Assembly (NCBI RefSeq): GCF_000003815.2
Contig: NC_049984.1
Location: forward strand, 27,715,652 to 27,779,651
DNA: 64,000 bases
Origin: Branchiostoma floridae
Lineage: Eukaryota; Chordata; Leptocardii; Amphioxiformes; Branchiostomatidae
Reading direction: 5' to 3'
Shown here: positions 31,051 through 42,319 of the stretch, in pieces
Layout: each line of letters begins with the position of its first letter
Numbering within the stretch: position 1 is the first letter of the stretch
Made by a program: the position numbers and the translations under genes
The notes under the pieces: generated by a model
What the model was told of the DNA's origin: nothing
The model's input: only the letters and a program-made list of their open reading frames with translations
The model's database searches: none

Positions 31051-32991
31051 ACTCAGCTTTGTACCATTCTTTTGCTGTTCTGAATCCTTCTTCTGGTTCC
31101 ATTAGGAAACAGCTGTCCACAATCTTCTTGGCCTCCCCTCTGGTATACTGTTGTAGATATGACAAACGGTCTTCTGCATCTGAAGTCTTGTCTGTAGGAG
31201 CTGCGTCCTTATACCGTCACATCTTTGTAATGACACACCCGGCTCCATTATTGTGTTAGATACTTTGACGGATGGTTTATGTTCTTCATCATCCATGCCC
31301 ATCTTCCTCCGCTTCTTCTTCTCCTTCATGACCTCGTCCGGCGCTGGCCGCTTCGGTCCAGCAGGTCCAGCATCACAGTATCAAAAAATGTTTACCAAAC
31401 TATGTTTTACTGTAAGCGCTCCACTCTAGATCTTGTCGTCGGAGCCTCAGCCGGGGTACTAGGTTTACAAAGAAGTAATAACCGAACTCACCTTGGATTC
31501 TTCACACAGATGTAAGACGCAGACACAAACCTGAACGTTTTGAAGTTATATTGTTCATAGAGTTAGTAGAAGTACAGAAGCCGCCGTACTGAGTTTGAAA
31601 GTCCTATTTCTGTCCCTATTCCATCTGAAGTTGTAAATCCTCTTGATTATTGATCACATTAGGTAAGCTTCGAAAGCCATCGAGGTCCCGTATGGCTTTG
31701 CCCGCAACAGGTTATCAAGTATAAGTCTCGCTCCTTGGCTCTGCCACATTCAAAATCTAAATCTATGGTGAAATCCCTGTGACATTAGTCATTGATAAGT
31801 TCCTAGACGAAAAATGACAAAAACATTTGTGGACAATCCTATCCACCCCATTGAAAGTATGGCATTTAGTAAATAAGGGATGTTGCTATACCTTACTTCT
31901 CACAATGGACTATTATCTTTTGCATGTTCTCTTCCGAATTGTAGTGCGTAAGTCCATCGTTCCAGAAATCGAGCAGTGTACCTCTGTGCTCGGAGACTGT
32001 AGGTCCTTAACTAATTGTAGAACTTTAACTAACTAAGAAAACACACCAGATTGAAATTGGAGCGAAAGTCATACTTTTAAATTTATTATGTGTAACAGAA
32101 GGAGTCATCTTTTGCACTTCAACTATCTGGTAAGGAGACAAGTAGACAGGGGCACAAAGTTACATGTCAAAACTTTTATTCAGTGTTGATTGTACATATG
32201 TCCATATCAGTAGCAACGACTTGGTGCATAGTTCATACATAAATATGTTCTTACAAAAATATACTTATAGTTACGTAGCTGTTTGTAAATGTTTAATGTA
32301 TGTTTCTTGACTTAGCTATTCTACTGGTTTGCTGTTCTCTCCATCCTTTTCTAGTCTATATTTCTCTCTTGGTTGCTATGTTACTAGATGTCTAAGAGTC
32401 AATACAAGTAGATAGAGGTACTAGTGGCTTCATGACGAGCCTTTGTAGGCCGACTCTATAAGAGTCAGACTTGTCCTCGAACAAGTCCTGGATACCCACA
32501 TCTGTTGTTGACGTCAGCACGCCCCTGTTCGACGTCATCCGACGGGTATGTGTCCCGCACCACCTGAAGGAGATCTGCAGAGTACACCAGGTACTTATCG
32601 GGGTCTGTACGCGGGGTCCGTCACAACAAAAACAGAATTTGTTCAAGGATTAACATCTATATGTACACCAGTTTGCACAGAAAAAGCATGGAATATATCT
32701 GGGATCATTCCAGGCCAGTCTGTCATTTAGCACTTTCCAGAACCTTTTGTACAATGTTTTCTGAAGCGCAGAGTTTCCTCGGCCTGATGGTTTCCCCCTC
32801 CCCAGCCATTTATGTGGCCTTGACTGCACACAGGGGTCACAGAAACAACTCGGGCACTCTGTGTTGGAATGGCTGGAGGTTGTTGGCTGGGGCCGGGAAA
32901 GGGAAATAGAATGGATAATGTAGGGATCTTATTTTTTGTGTGTATAACCCAATCAAGATACTGGTTAAGTCGACAAAGATATATATGAAGT
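31051..32991. other. no gene assigned
   Basis: The first 280 bp (to about 31330) may be the decayed upstream part of the transposase remnant (a Lys/Arg-rich minus-strand frame). A phrase near 32560 (YLVYSADLLQVVRDTYPSD, minus) is protein-like but unassigned. The rest is AT-rich. Confidence 0.35.
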
Positions 32992-33450
32992 ACATCACAG
33001 ATATTTGTGGGACCGCGTGGCACGATCGGGAGCGCGTTGGTCTCAGGCCCGAGAGGTCCCGGGTTCAAATCCGTTTGCCGTGTCACCGATCTTGTGCCCT
33101 TGGGAAAGGCACTTTACACGACTTTCCTCACCTAGCTCAGGTGTAAATGAGTACATAGCTGCGGCTAGTGGCAGCAACAGGCCTTTGTGGTGGTGACAGG
33201 CCATAGGGGCATGTTCGGGCATGACGCACCCGCCATGACACACAAGTCAGGGGTAGGAGGAACCCCTTGTATCCTTGGTCGGAAGTCCTCCTAGGGAGTA
33301 AACCCGATACAAAACCTCGCCAACCCGCAGTGCCAAGCGTGGCGAGTAAGGCACAACCCCTTGACTGGAACAGTTCAAGAGAGGGGTTCCTCAAAAAAAG
33401 AGAGCGACAATACCCTACAAAAAAAAAAAAATAAATAAACATCACAGATA
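32992..33450 (+). mobile_element. tRNA-derived SINE with 12-bp target duplication
   Basis: ACATCACAGATA flanks the element at 32992-33003 and 33439-33450. The head carries an A-box-like tggcacgatcgggagc and a B-box ggttcaaatcc about 40 bp later, as in RNA polymerase III promoters of tRNA-derived SINEs. The body is about 330 bp and the tail is a poly-A run ending aataaataaa. It has no coding capacity and would need a LINE in trans. Confidence 0.92.
33013..33073 (+). promoter_or_regulatory. split Pol III promoter (A and B boxes) of the SINE
   Basis: A-box-like tggcacgatcgggagc near 33018 and B-box ggttcaaatcc near 33061. Spacing fits a tRNA-like head. This is not a functional tRNA gene: acceptor-stem pairing is not evident. 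Confidence 0.7.
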
Positions 33451-34267
33451 CATCACAGGCTGACCTTGCGATGTGGTGGTATTGTGCTGGCCTCCAGTTG
33501 ACTCAGGTTCTTCTGTGTCTAATACCTCAATTTCCTTGAACACGACATGTGAAATAAGGGGCTTATAGTAGATTGTTTGCAAAGTATTACGTATGGCAGA
33601 GTGGTATAGAATATTTTCCTTCATTTATAAAGTGGTGATTTTGAGAATAAAGTTTTCCTTCAGGTATAATAGCTGCAAACCTGCCAGTAATTAGTCCATG
33701 CATTCTTCAGATCATTTGTGCTTTCAATAATGATTGGTGATTTTTGTTTACCATTGCGACAGAAAAGTTCAACGACTCTCAAAATGTTGTTACTCAGGCT
33801 ACTACGGAGGGGCTACTCAATTTTTCACTACATCTATAGTTATGACACAGCAAGTAATGAAACAGACATATGTGCCTGCATGTTATTTATAGTGCAATAG
33901 ATTTATTAAATTACATAATGTATTGTTTTAGGTTTGATATCTTTCGTAAAATACACTTAGCGTAATGGCAACGATTTAATGCGATTGTCATAAAACATGG
34001 CGTTTTGGCATGTGACATTATTTGTCATTCAACATGACATGTATAAAAGCATATATTCTTCAAAACAAGTGCCTACTACCAAGTCAAGGGAACGATAATC
34101 TAAAGTCTAGCTCACACTATGTGCACTAGTAGTGAACACCTTTTCTCTACATTTTAAATCAACATAGTAATACTCAGCAATTTTATATGATAATACACCA
34201 GAGCCGCTGTTTCTCACTCACTGTACTGTTCGCCGCCGCTCCTACCATCATGGCCCCGGATGCCCAG
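33451..34267. other. no gene recognised
   Basis: AT-rich, no supported feature. Confidence 0.4.
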
Positions 34268-34968
34268 TTGACGTCAGGATGTAGGTATTCCTTCATCACC
34301 AGGAACAGGTTTCGCAGGACACCGCCTGTTCTGTCCTGTGGTACAGGTTGTAGATATTCCTTCATCATCAGGAACAGGTCGCGCAGGTCACCACCTGTTC
34401 TGTCCTGTGGTACAGGTTGTAGATATTCCTTCATCATCAGGAACAGGTCGCGCAGGTCACCACCTGTTCTGTCCTGTGGTACAGGTTGTAGGTATTCCTT
34501 CATCATCAGGAACAGGTCGCGCAGGACACCACCTGTTCTGTCCTGTGGTACAGGTTGTAGATATTCCTTCATCATCAGGAACAGGTCGCGCAGGTCACCA
34601 CCTGTTCTGTCCTGTGGTACAGGTTGTAGATATTCCTTCATCATCAGGAACAGGTCGCGCAGGTCACCACCTGTTCTGTCCTGTGGTACAGGTTGTAGAT
34701 ATTCCTTCATCATCAGGAACAGGTCGCGCAGGTCACCACCTGTTCTGTCCTGTGGTACAGGTTGTAGATATTCCTTCATCATCAGGAACAGGTCGCGCAG
34801 GTCACCACCTGTTCTGTCCTGTGGTACAGGTTGTAGGTATTCCTTCATCATCAGGAACAGGTCGCGCAGGTCACCACCTGTTCTGTCCTGTGGTACAAGC
34901 TGTAGGTATTCCTTCATCATCAGGACAGGTCTCGCAGGACAGTACCTATTCTGTCCTGTCAACCACAT
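34268..34968 (-). repeat. 69-bp minisatellite, open in three frames
   Basis: About ten units of 69 bp (23 codons) containing ttccttcatcatcaggaac and ccacctgttctgtcctgtg. The minus-strand reading repeats MKEYLQPVPQDRTGGDLRD and is open from 34968 to 34183 (261 codons). Two plus-strand frames are also open throughout because the period is a multiple of three. The non-repeat minus-strand end (WASGAMMVGAAANSTVSEK) looks like real protein, so an expanded coding exon is possible. Coding on any strand is unproven. Confidence 0.85.
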
Positions 34969-35673
34969 GCTGCAGCTGGCAGTTCACATCCCAGATGTAG
35001 CGGTATGATGAATCTAACTCCGTACCATCTTCTCCCAGCTATAGATTTGTACTCAAGCTGGAAGTAATATTGATGGCATTTAAAACGAAGGATATACTAC
35101 TCGTCTTAACAGTTGGCAACAGGGCTTCATACTCGTGTAGTTCAGACTGTTTACATAAAGCGAGATTGCTGCCATTTGGGAATTCAACAGGTCCAGCTCA
35201 AAACAGGAAGGTTGAAAATTTTCTTGAACTTTGTCTATTCTCAGTATGCATGTGCAACTTTCCAATCTAGAAGCCACTTTCTCATCATATTAATTTCAGT
35301 ATCATGATTGTTAGCATGATAATCTCCATAAGCCAGTTCAAATGAAAAACACCAGAAACAAAGAACTGGACCGAAATCTTTAATACAAGTAGTCAAATGC
35401 TGTTGCAGGTGCACATTTATTAAGCACCAAATCTCATGTAACCTGCTCCTCTATCCACGTGCCCAATGTCTACAGAGGTGCAGGGCTACCATATGGATCC
35501 AAGCATGTCCAATAATTCGCTCCTGACTGCAATTTCGTTGGCAGGAAGGCTGTTCTTGCCCTCACCCCACTCTACAATGGCTCGTTCACACTGTCGCTTC
35601 TATGCCAGTAGGCGAAGTTTTTCACATCAAAGTCGTCAGGGCATTCACGCCTAAGTCACATGAGGTTTGACCC
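34969..35673. other. no gene recognised
   Basis: No domain, repeat or RNA gene seen. Confidence 0.4.
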
Positions 35674-36711
35674 TGTCGCATCTAGTTTTCGTCGGCTCCA
35701 GCAATCGTCCAAAAACCTTACGAAACCTAGATATCCAGGATTTGTACTTCCGGTGCCGTCAATCATGGTGATTGACAAGACAGAAAACAGTTATTGTGCA
35801 CGCCCATGTTTCCATATTTGGGTCGACCTCGCGAGAGATTAAAACCCGGAAGTGACCGCTGCCCTCTCCATGATAAGGACGCCATAACTAGAATGTGACG
35901 CTAAACGAAAAACAACTTTAAACACACAACACTTATACAGTCGTGCGACTGTTATTGTTTACCATCTGGATGCTATCAACACGTAACTAGAATGTTCACG
36001 TGTCGCTACACGGAAAACAACAGTGACTTTATCCCATCTTGACTGCCGATTTGTTATTTGATTACGCAAAAAGCATTTTGGGCCTGATACGTAACTAGAA
36101 TGTGACGCTAAACGAAAAACAACTTTAAACACACAACACTTATACAGTCGTGCGACTGTTATTGTCTATCGTTGTGGACAACGGTTGTCTTTAGACATGC
36201 GTTCAGGCCATTTTCTGGATATCCAGGATGTGGACCGGGCATTGTATGGCAAAGGGACGCCATCTGGATGCTATCAACACGTAACTAGAATGTTCACGTG
36301 TCGCTACACGGAAAACAACAGTGACTTTATCCCATCTTGACTGCCGATTTGTTATTTGATTACGCAAAAAGCATTTTGGGCCTGATACGTAAGTATCATT
36401 ATCAACATTCGTACGTTCTGTAACACCAGGAGCTGACAGAATAAATTCTACATAAACCTGTTGCGGGGAGGTACAAAGATGGCGGCCTTCTGACCACGAA
36501 AACATCATGCAACATAGTCCCCGCCCTCGAAAACAGGAAGCTCCACCCCCACGTACACGTCCTGGATAAACACCGTCGTCTATCCAGGAATCGTCCTGTT
36601 TGCAACGATTTCTGGATATCCAGGAATCGTCCTTCTGCTCAGGACGTTTTCTGGATATCCAGGATTCGTCATATGACGAAAGTTAGATAGTGACGAAAGT
36701 TGGATGCAACA
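35674..36711. mobile_element. palindrome-array element, copy A (1038 bp)
   Basis: Ends TGTCGCATCTAGTTTTCGTC and (reverse complement of the right end) TGTTGCATCCAACTTTCGTC form an imperfect terminal inverted repeat. Inside are three perfect 12-bp palindromes CTGGATATCCAG (near 36216, 36611 and 36651) and several partial ones. The body is non-coding. The same element lies in opposite orientation at 58792-59916. Copy A has an internal duplication: the aactagaatgtgacgctaaa block occurs at about 35887 and 36093, and the catctggatgctatcaacac block at about 35964 and 36261. Flanks (gaccc, gcccg) do not match. Confidence 0.85.
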
Positions 36712-37666
36712 GCCCGACAACAAGTACAACAACTCCCTTCTACACAATCTTGATTTATCACATAAAATAAGACCACCATTTTTATTCTGAAATTGACCCC
36801 AGGCGCCAGAGATCCTCGACACTCCTGACATAACTGATTAATGGGCCTCATAACGGTATACTTTGGTCATCAGCCCCACCCTGATGGAATTTGGGATGTG
36901 ATTTATCAAGGACATTATATATTGCCTGGTGTCAGTCTTTATTCCCTGGTTTTAACATATCATCGTTATGTTTTCCAGTTCCTCCTTTAAAGTAGCTGCC
37001 ACTTCTTTCGTCGACTTTAGGGTTTCAGTGTTGTGTTCATGTGTTAATATTTCATTGTCTCCTCTTTTTTCCTCGCCATTGCTGCTTGTCTTTTCTGGAT
37101 TGTTTTAAACAAGTCCTAACATTTAAAAAAAAACATACGTTCATATGCTCTTTTCTTAAGCGCCTCTAGGGCCTTCCTTGCCTCCTTGCCCTCTCCCAAT
37201 TGGTATTCTCGTCGATGAACAGCACATGCTCTATGGTATCTGCTAATTGCTTTGCCATGGAGGTCGCCTTCTGATTGATGTAGGCTGAAGTGGAGAATTA
37301 AAGTGTTCTTGCTTTCAAGACTTACACTTACAGCACAAACATTCATGAAAAATTAATTTGATCAGTCAGTCAGTTTCTAGACAAACTGATAATTTGTCAT
37401 TATGTATAGTTGTAACACTTTTCTTACCCCTCACACTGAGGTGACAATTGTCATTATTCTAAAGTCAAAAGGTCAAACACCAACGCTAACCAGGCAAGTC
37501 ACGACAAAACTGCTGAAGTACTTAATATACGATTATAACAAATGGAATAACATTGTAAGGGGCAATAAACAAGCTTTATAATGACGTACATAACAATTGA
37601 TAGAGTATAGATTGAGATATATAGATCAAAATCAAGTTTCCAACTTTTTCTTTATGTTAAGCTTAC
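36712..37666. other. no gene recognised
   Basis: A minus-strand frame near 37200 (SRYHRACAVHRREYQLGEGK) is protein-like but unassigned. Otherwise AT-rich. Confidence 0.35.
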
Positions 37667-37789
37667 CTCCTCGACAAACGCTGCCATGGCGTCTGCTTGC
37701 TCCTGGTCCAGCGCTTTTGCTTCGTCCTGCAGTTCCTTCAAATCCAGGGCCCGGCGTAAATCCTCTCGCCGCACGAGGAGCGCCTCCAT
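37667..37789 (-). CDS. isolated coiled-coil exon (41 codons)
   Basis: Acceptor CCGTATCCACAG| before 37789 and donor GAGGAG|GTAAGC after 37667, both strong, phase 0 at both ends. Reads MEALLVRREDLRRALDLKEL through DQEQADAMAAFVEE, strongly helical and charged. No partner exon was identified, so host gene or mobile-element gene cannot be decided. Confidence 0.5.
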
Positions 37790-38187
37790 CTGTGGATACG
37801 GGTGGGGGAGACGATGTCTTCTTAGGTCTCCTGCGTGCCCTGTTTTTGCTGCCTCATGGACGCTTATTTCGGCGTCAGAAGCTTCCAACAGGTGGAGACT
37901 CTTAAAGAGACGATTCGCTCGCCGCAACCCGGGCACTTATTGCATCGTTTTCCTTTCGTTGCAATCATGCAAGACGTGAAAATCGGAAGAGCTGAGAAGA
38001 AACGTGTGTTCTCGCTGGAGAAGCTGGAGTAACTGCTCTCCTATTGGCAAGGGTCAGATGTCATCCAATTAATTAGTTTGACCCTTCTGTCCAAACCACC
38101 CCTATCCCTGGTTTGAATGTGCTCATATTCATTTGGTTGCAATCAGTTTGATAAGACATTAATTTGGCCAGATACTGGATGGACAAG

Positions 38188-38580
38188 TCATTAAAAAAAA
38201 ACGTTACCCATTTGTATGTGGTATGCACTTCGTCAACGACGATGCTGTCTCGACACCGGTAGGACGCCATTTCTTGTTCACAAGCCAGCTCTCGGGGCTA
38301 CCGAAAACCAGCTCTAACTTCCCATCCAAAATAGCCTTGTCGTTTTTACAAGTTGTGCGACACACCAAGCTTTGACGCTTCCTTCACCTGATCTTCCATC
38401 AAAGCTTCCACCGTAGAGACGACAATCACAATCGGGCTTTCCACGCCGAGGAACAAAGGACTGTCGGCCAGTTTCTTGCATACGAGAGGCACAAGTTGGT
38501 AAATCAAACTCTTTCCAAAATCGGTTGGTAGCAGGGCGATGATGTCTTTGCCGGTATGGAATGCTTTCTGTACCTCATTT
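38188..38580 (-). pseudogene. RecQ-like helicase fragment
   Basis: Reads GKDIIALLPTDFGKSLIYQL (Walker A variant LPTDFGKS), then ESPIVIVVSTVEALMEDQV (motif Ia), then in a second frame LELVFGSPESWLVNKKW and in a third SIVVDEVHTTYKW (motif II, DEVH). Motif order and spacing are those of a RecQ/DEAD-type helicase. Two frame changes (near 38351 and 38255) break it. Such helicase copies are often dispersed with repeats in lancelet-like genomes. Confidence 0.82.
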
Positions 38581-38781
38581 GCTCACGTTACAGCTATGAA
38601 AGTCCGTCCAAATCTTCGAGAACAGACGAAATCGCCTGCTCTATCAAGCTTTAGAACATAGCCATCTTTCCTCAGCCAATCAGGGGCGAGTACTTGTCCC
38701 TTAAAAGTCAGGTGCAGTCATCTTGGTGTCATTTAAGTTGTCATTGTACAGCTTGGTCGCCTCCGCTCCAGAGTCTTGTCG

Positions 38782-38990
38782 TTATTTGCCACGGCTACTA
38801 AGTGTTCGTGACAAGCCGACGTCATCGGCGTAGCCCACATTTAGTGTAGTACAGTACACAGTTGACCTGTTCCCACTTTGGTTGGAAATATTCCGGCCCT
38901 CCATCGACACGCCCGCCGCTGCACACATAGACTTCATGTATGTTGACAGTGTTCTTGCCAACCACCGACAGTTAACTGTGCCGTGTTTCT
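38782..38990 (-). pseudogene. Crypton/DUF3504-like tyrosine recombinase C-terminal fragment
   Basis: STYMKSMCAAAGVSMEGRNI followed by SNQSGNRSTVYCTTLNVGY fits the pattern MK.MC..AGi..r.TNHS.RkT..T.L of Crypton-type recombinases, but the usual HxxR pair reads Q..N and the GHR block is broken by a stop near 38782. Decayed. It lies just upstream, on the same strand, of the helicase fragment. Confidence 0.55.
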
Positions 38991-39338
38991 TTCTGGCGGT
39001 ATTATGAAATCTCCTCCCAACCACGCGCCCGTTCCCCGTGCAATTACGCGGTGTGTTACAATTACGATATTACGCTTTTAACAGGACAAAGGAGACAAAA
39101 AAGCTACACAGAAGAAGTATCAAAGGTAAGCCGTAAGAGCAACATGTAACTGGAGAAAATGATGCGTTGACAATTTGTCAAATCAGTATGGCTAGAAATA
39201 TTGTCGTAAACGTGGCGGTATTATGATAATGGATGTTACTTAGTGTAAATCTTTGACTGATACTTGTATTCTCCCCATTCACATATCCCACAATTCCAAG
39301 CGCGACCGGCAACATCCGGTTTCTTTGTTCCTTTGAAA

Positions 39339-42203
39339 ATGGCGTTCGTTATACGCAAGCAGAAGGCAATGTATCAAGCTCAAGGATCGCGATGTTGTGT
39401 CCCAAAATGCAGTAACAGACAAGGCACAGACAAGCTGCAAGGTGTCCGCAGATCGCACTACAGGTTTCCTCAAGGGGAAGCAAACCGAGACTTACGGAGA
39501 TTGTGGGAAACCAGCGTAAGGCGTGATTACTGGACAGCCAGCAAGCATGACCGGGTCTGCTCTGATCACTTTGCAGGAGGTAAGCAAACTAGCTATGGCT
39601 CTCCTATAAAAGCTTGTTATCTTGCCCAGAAACTTTCGTAATGCGGTATGGTCATAAGCAAGTAGTACTAGCTGATTAATTTATTTTACTTTTACACTAA
39701 CCGCTACAGTTCAGCGTGCTGCCCCCCTCCCCCTCTTAGTTATGCTTACCTTGTGTAAAATACCCTCTTGATGTAATGAAATTTAGATGAATTAAGAGAA
39801 GTGAATTACAGTATTAATAAGTATTCCTTTGAAATCAAAGGTGTTTATTTCTGAAACTATTCAAATAGTTTGTCCATATGTTCTTACTTTAAATTAATAA
39901 TTTGAAAAGTGTCTAAAACAGATTAATACAACTTTATTTTTTCCCCATGGATTTTTGTAGGAATACGCACCCACATCGAAGGGTCCCCAGGATACATCCC
40001 GAGTATCTTTGCGTGGACAAAGGCAAGCAAGTCAAGACCATCGAGAACCTCTGAACAAGCAGGAACTGTCACGCCAGTCAGTTGGTGCAAGGACTCCTGG
40101 TCCCCTGCTCCCGAGACTCCAGGGGGACTCAATGAGCGAAAGATTGCTCTAGCAAAGCAGAGGGAGGAAAAACAGGCTGCACAAGCAAAGGAAAATACCA
40201 CCCGGGTCTGGAAAGAACATGGACATGACTACCCAGAGACATGCAGAGCAAAGCCCTCTGTGTATGACGAAGAACTAGCGGCATTACACGAAACTGTCCA
40301 GCGGTTAGAGAAGCCAGAGAAGAGTCAGTTGAAGAATAAAGTCTTCAGTTTGGACACCATAAAAGATTCTGACAAAGACTTCCAAGTTCGTACAAACTTG
40401 CCAAATTTTGACGTTTTCTCTTCCATCTGTGAGTATCTGAAAACTGTCAGTAACGGTAGGCTCAAGTATTGGCGTGGACAGGAAACAGACATTGACAGTG
40501 AACGTTCCAGGACTGGGAGGGAAAGGACATTGACTTTCGAGGAAGAGTTCTTCCTAGTGCTGGTGAAGCTGAAGTCTGGTGACTTCAACCAGGAAATCGC
40601 CAGCAAGTTTGGAATCAGTGAAAGCCAGGTGTCAAAGATCTTCACCACATGGATCAACTTCCTACACAGGGAACTGTGGTACCTCTTTGAAATGAAGACA
40701 ATCTGGGAAAATGAAGAAACGTGGGTATTACTACCAACCTTAAACTAGGGGAATTCATCGTGTATGTATTAAATAATGCAGTGGCTGCCATGTTACTTTA
40801 TTCTGACTGAGTACACATACATATGTATCTGAAATGTTGATACATGATCAAAATGCAACAAGTCCTTCAATGCAAAACTAATCTCTTGTTCTTAAGACAC
40901 TGTAATGAAGTTTCAAATATGTATGTACTGAATCTGTAATACAAAAGCAGTCTCTTGTGCTTCGGGCACTGCAATAAAGTTTCTAGAATGTCATGTCTTT
41001 AATACAGAAGTATTACCTTGTGCTTAAGGCACTGCAACAAAGTTTCTAGATTGTCATGAGTCTTTAATACAGAAGTATTACCTTGTGCGTAAGGCACTGC
41101 AACAAAGTTTCTAGAATGTCCTGAGTCTTTAATACAGAAGTATTACCTTGTGCGTAAGGCACTGCAACAAAGTTTCTAGAATGTCCTGAGTCTTTAATAC
41201 AGAAGTATTACCTTGTGCGAAAGGCACTGCAACAAAGTTTCTAGAATGTCCTGAGTCTTTAATACAGAAGTATTACCTTGTGCGTAAGGCACTGCAACAA
41301 AGTTTCTAGAATGTCCCGAGTCTTTAATACAAAAGTATTACTTTGTGCGTAAGGCACTGCAACAAAGTTTCTAGAATGTCCTGAGTCTTTAATACAGAAG
41401 TATTACCTTGTGCGTAAGGCACTGCAACAAAGTTTCTAGAATGTCCTGAGTCTTTAATACAGAAGTATTACCTTGTGCGTAAGGCACTGTAACAAAGTTT
41501 GTAGAATGTCCTGAGTCTCTTAGTATACATATTTTATGTATTGTCTTGTGCTTAACACATTTGTTCAATTGTCACTTTCAGAATTCCTGAGTGCTACAGA
41601 CGTTACCCACACCTCATCTCTGTCATCGATTGCACTGAACTCCAGATCGAGATGGCTACAACACTACAGGCAAGAAAGGAGACGTACTACAACTACAAGA
41701 ACAGGGACACTGTCAAGTTCATGGTTGGCCTATCACCTAACCTTACGGTCAACTACGTTTCAAAAGGACACGGAGGTCGTGCCAGCGACAAGCACATCAC
41801 CCTCACCAGTGAACAGTTCATCAACCAGCTGCCACCCAATTCAGTGATCATGGCAGACAAGGGCTTCAACATTTCAAAGGAACTGAGTGACAAAGGTGTA
41901 CGGCTTGTGATACCAGACTTTAAGGGTCGGAATCGGTCACAGATGTCAGTCCAAGAAGCTGCCAACTCTGAATCCATTTCAAGTGCAAGGATTCACATTG
42001 AAAGAATCATCCAAAGGATACGCACTTTCCACATTCTGGGCTCCACTCTCAAGATATCCCAGCAGGACATCACAGAGCAGATATTCAGTGTCTGTGCGTA
42101 CATGACCAACTTTCAGATGCCAATTATCAATCTTCGTCAGGGTCAGAGTAGTAGTACATCAGGTTCAAACATGACAGAAGAAAGCATCTTTGATTTCATT
42201 TAG
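39339..42203 (+). CDS. THAP-domain DDE_Tnp_4 transposase (ISL2EU/Harbinger-like), intact, three exons
   Basis: Exons 39339-39579, 39961-40720 and 41582-42203 join with GAG|GTAAGC...TTTGTAG|GA and AAAC|GTGGGT...TTTCAG|AA, giving 540 residues and no stop. Exon 1 encodes a THAP zinc finger (C20, C24, C74, H77; RFP at 42-44), a sequence-specific DNA binder. Exon 2 has a basic coiled segment and an HTH (NQEIASKFGISESQVSKIF). Exon 3 holds the DDE nuclease: D350 (VIDCTELQIE), D426 (VIMADKGFNI), E474 (IHIERIIQRI). In this family the enzyme cuts element ends and inserts them elsewhere. An in-frame upstream ATG at 39264 would add 25 residues; I chose 39339 because THAP proteins begin close to the finger. 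A convergent gene follows. Either a live transposon or a captured copy. Confidence 0.88.
40890..41520. repeat. 65-bp minisatellite inside the transposase's second intron
   Basis: Unit containing aaggcactgcaacaaagttt and gagtctttaatacagaagta recurs with a 65-bp period (for example at 41101, 41166, 41231 and 41296). About nine units; the inner ones are nearly identical, the outer ones diverged. Confidence 0.92.
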
Positions 42204-42319
42204 AATTAGAAATCGATGGTTAACTCTCGTTATGGACTGTGCTTACTGTGTAACACATGTATTGTTTACTTTACAGTGGGAACAGCATGTTGTTGCTGCG
42301 TTATAGTTCAGAACTGTAT

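Noticed and set aside
33013..33085. A functional tRNA gene
   Set aside because: A and B boxes are present but no acceptor stem is evident and the sequence continues into a SINE body with poly-A and target duplication.
34268..34968. CRISPR array
   Set aside because: Units are contiguous with no unique spacers; this is a eukaryotic minisatellite. The same reasoning applies to 40890-41520 and 11309-12165.
34187..35008. 273-codon plus-strand protein
   Set aside because: Openness follows from the 69-bp period; the plus-strand translation has no protein-like flank, unlike the minus strand.
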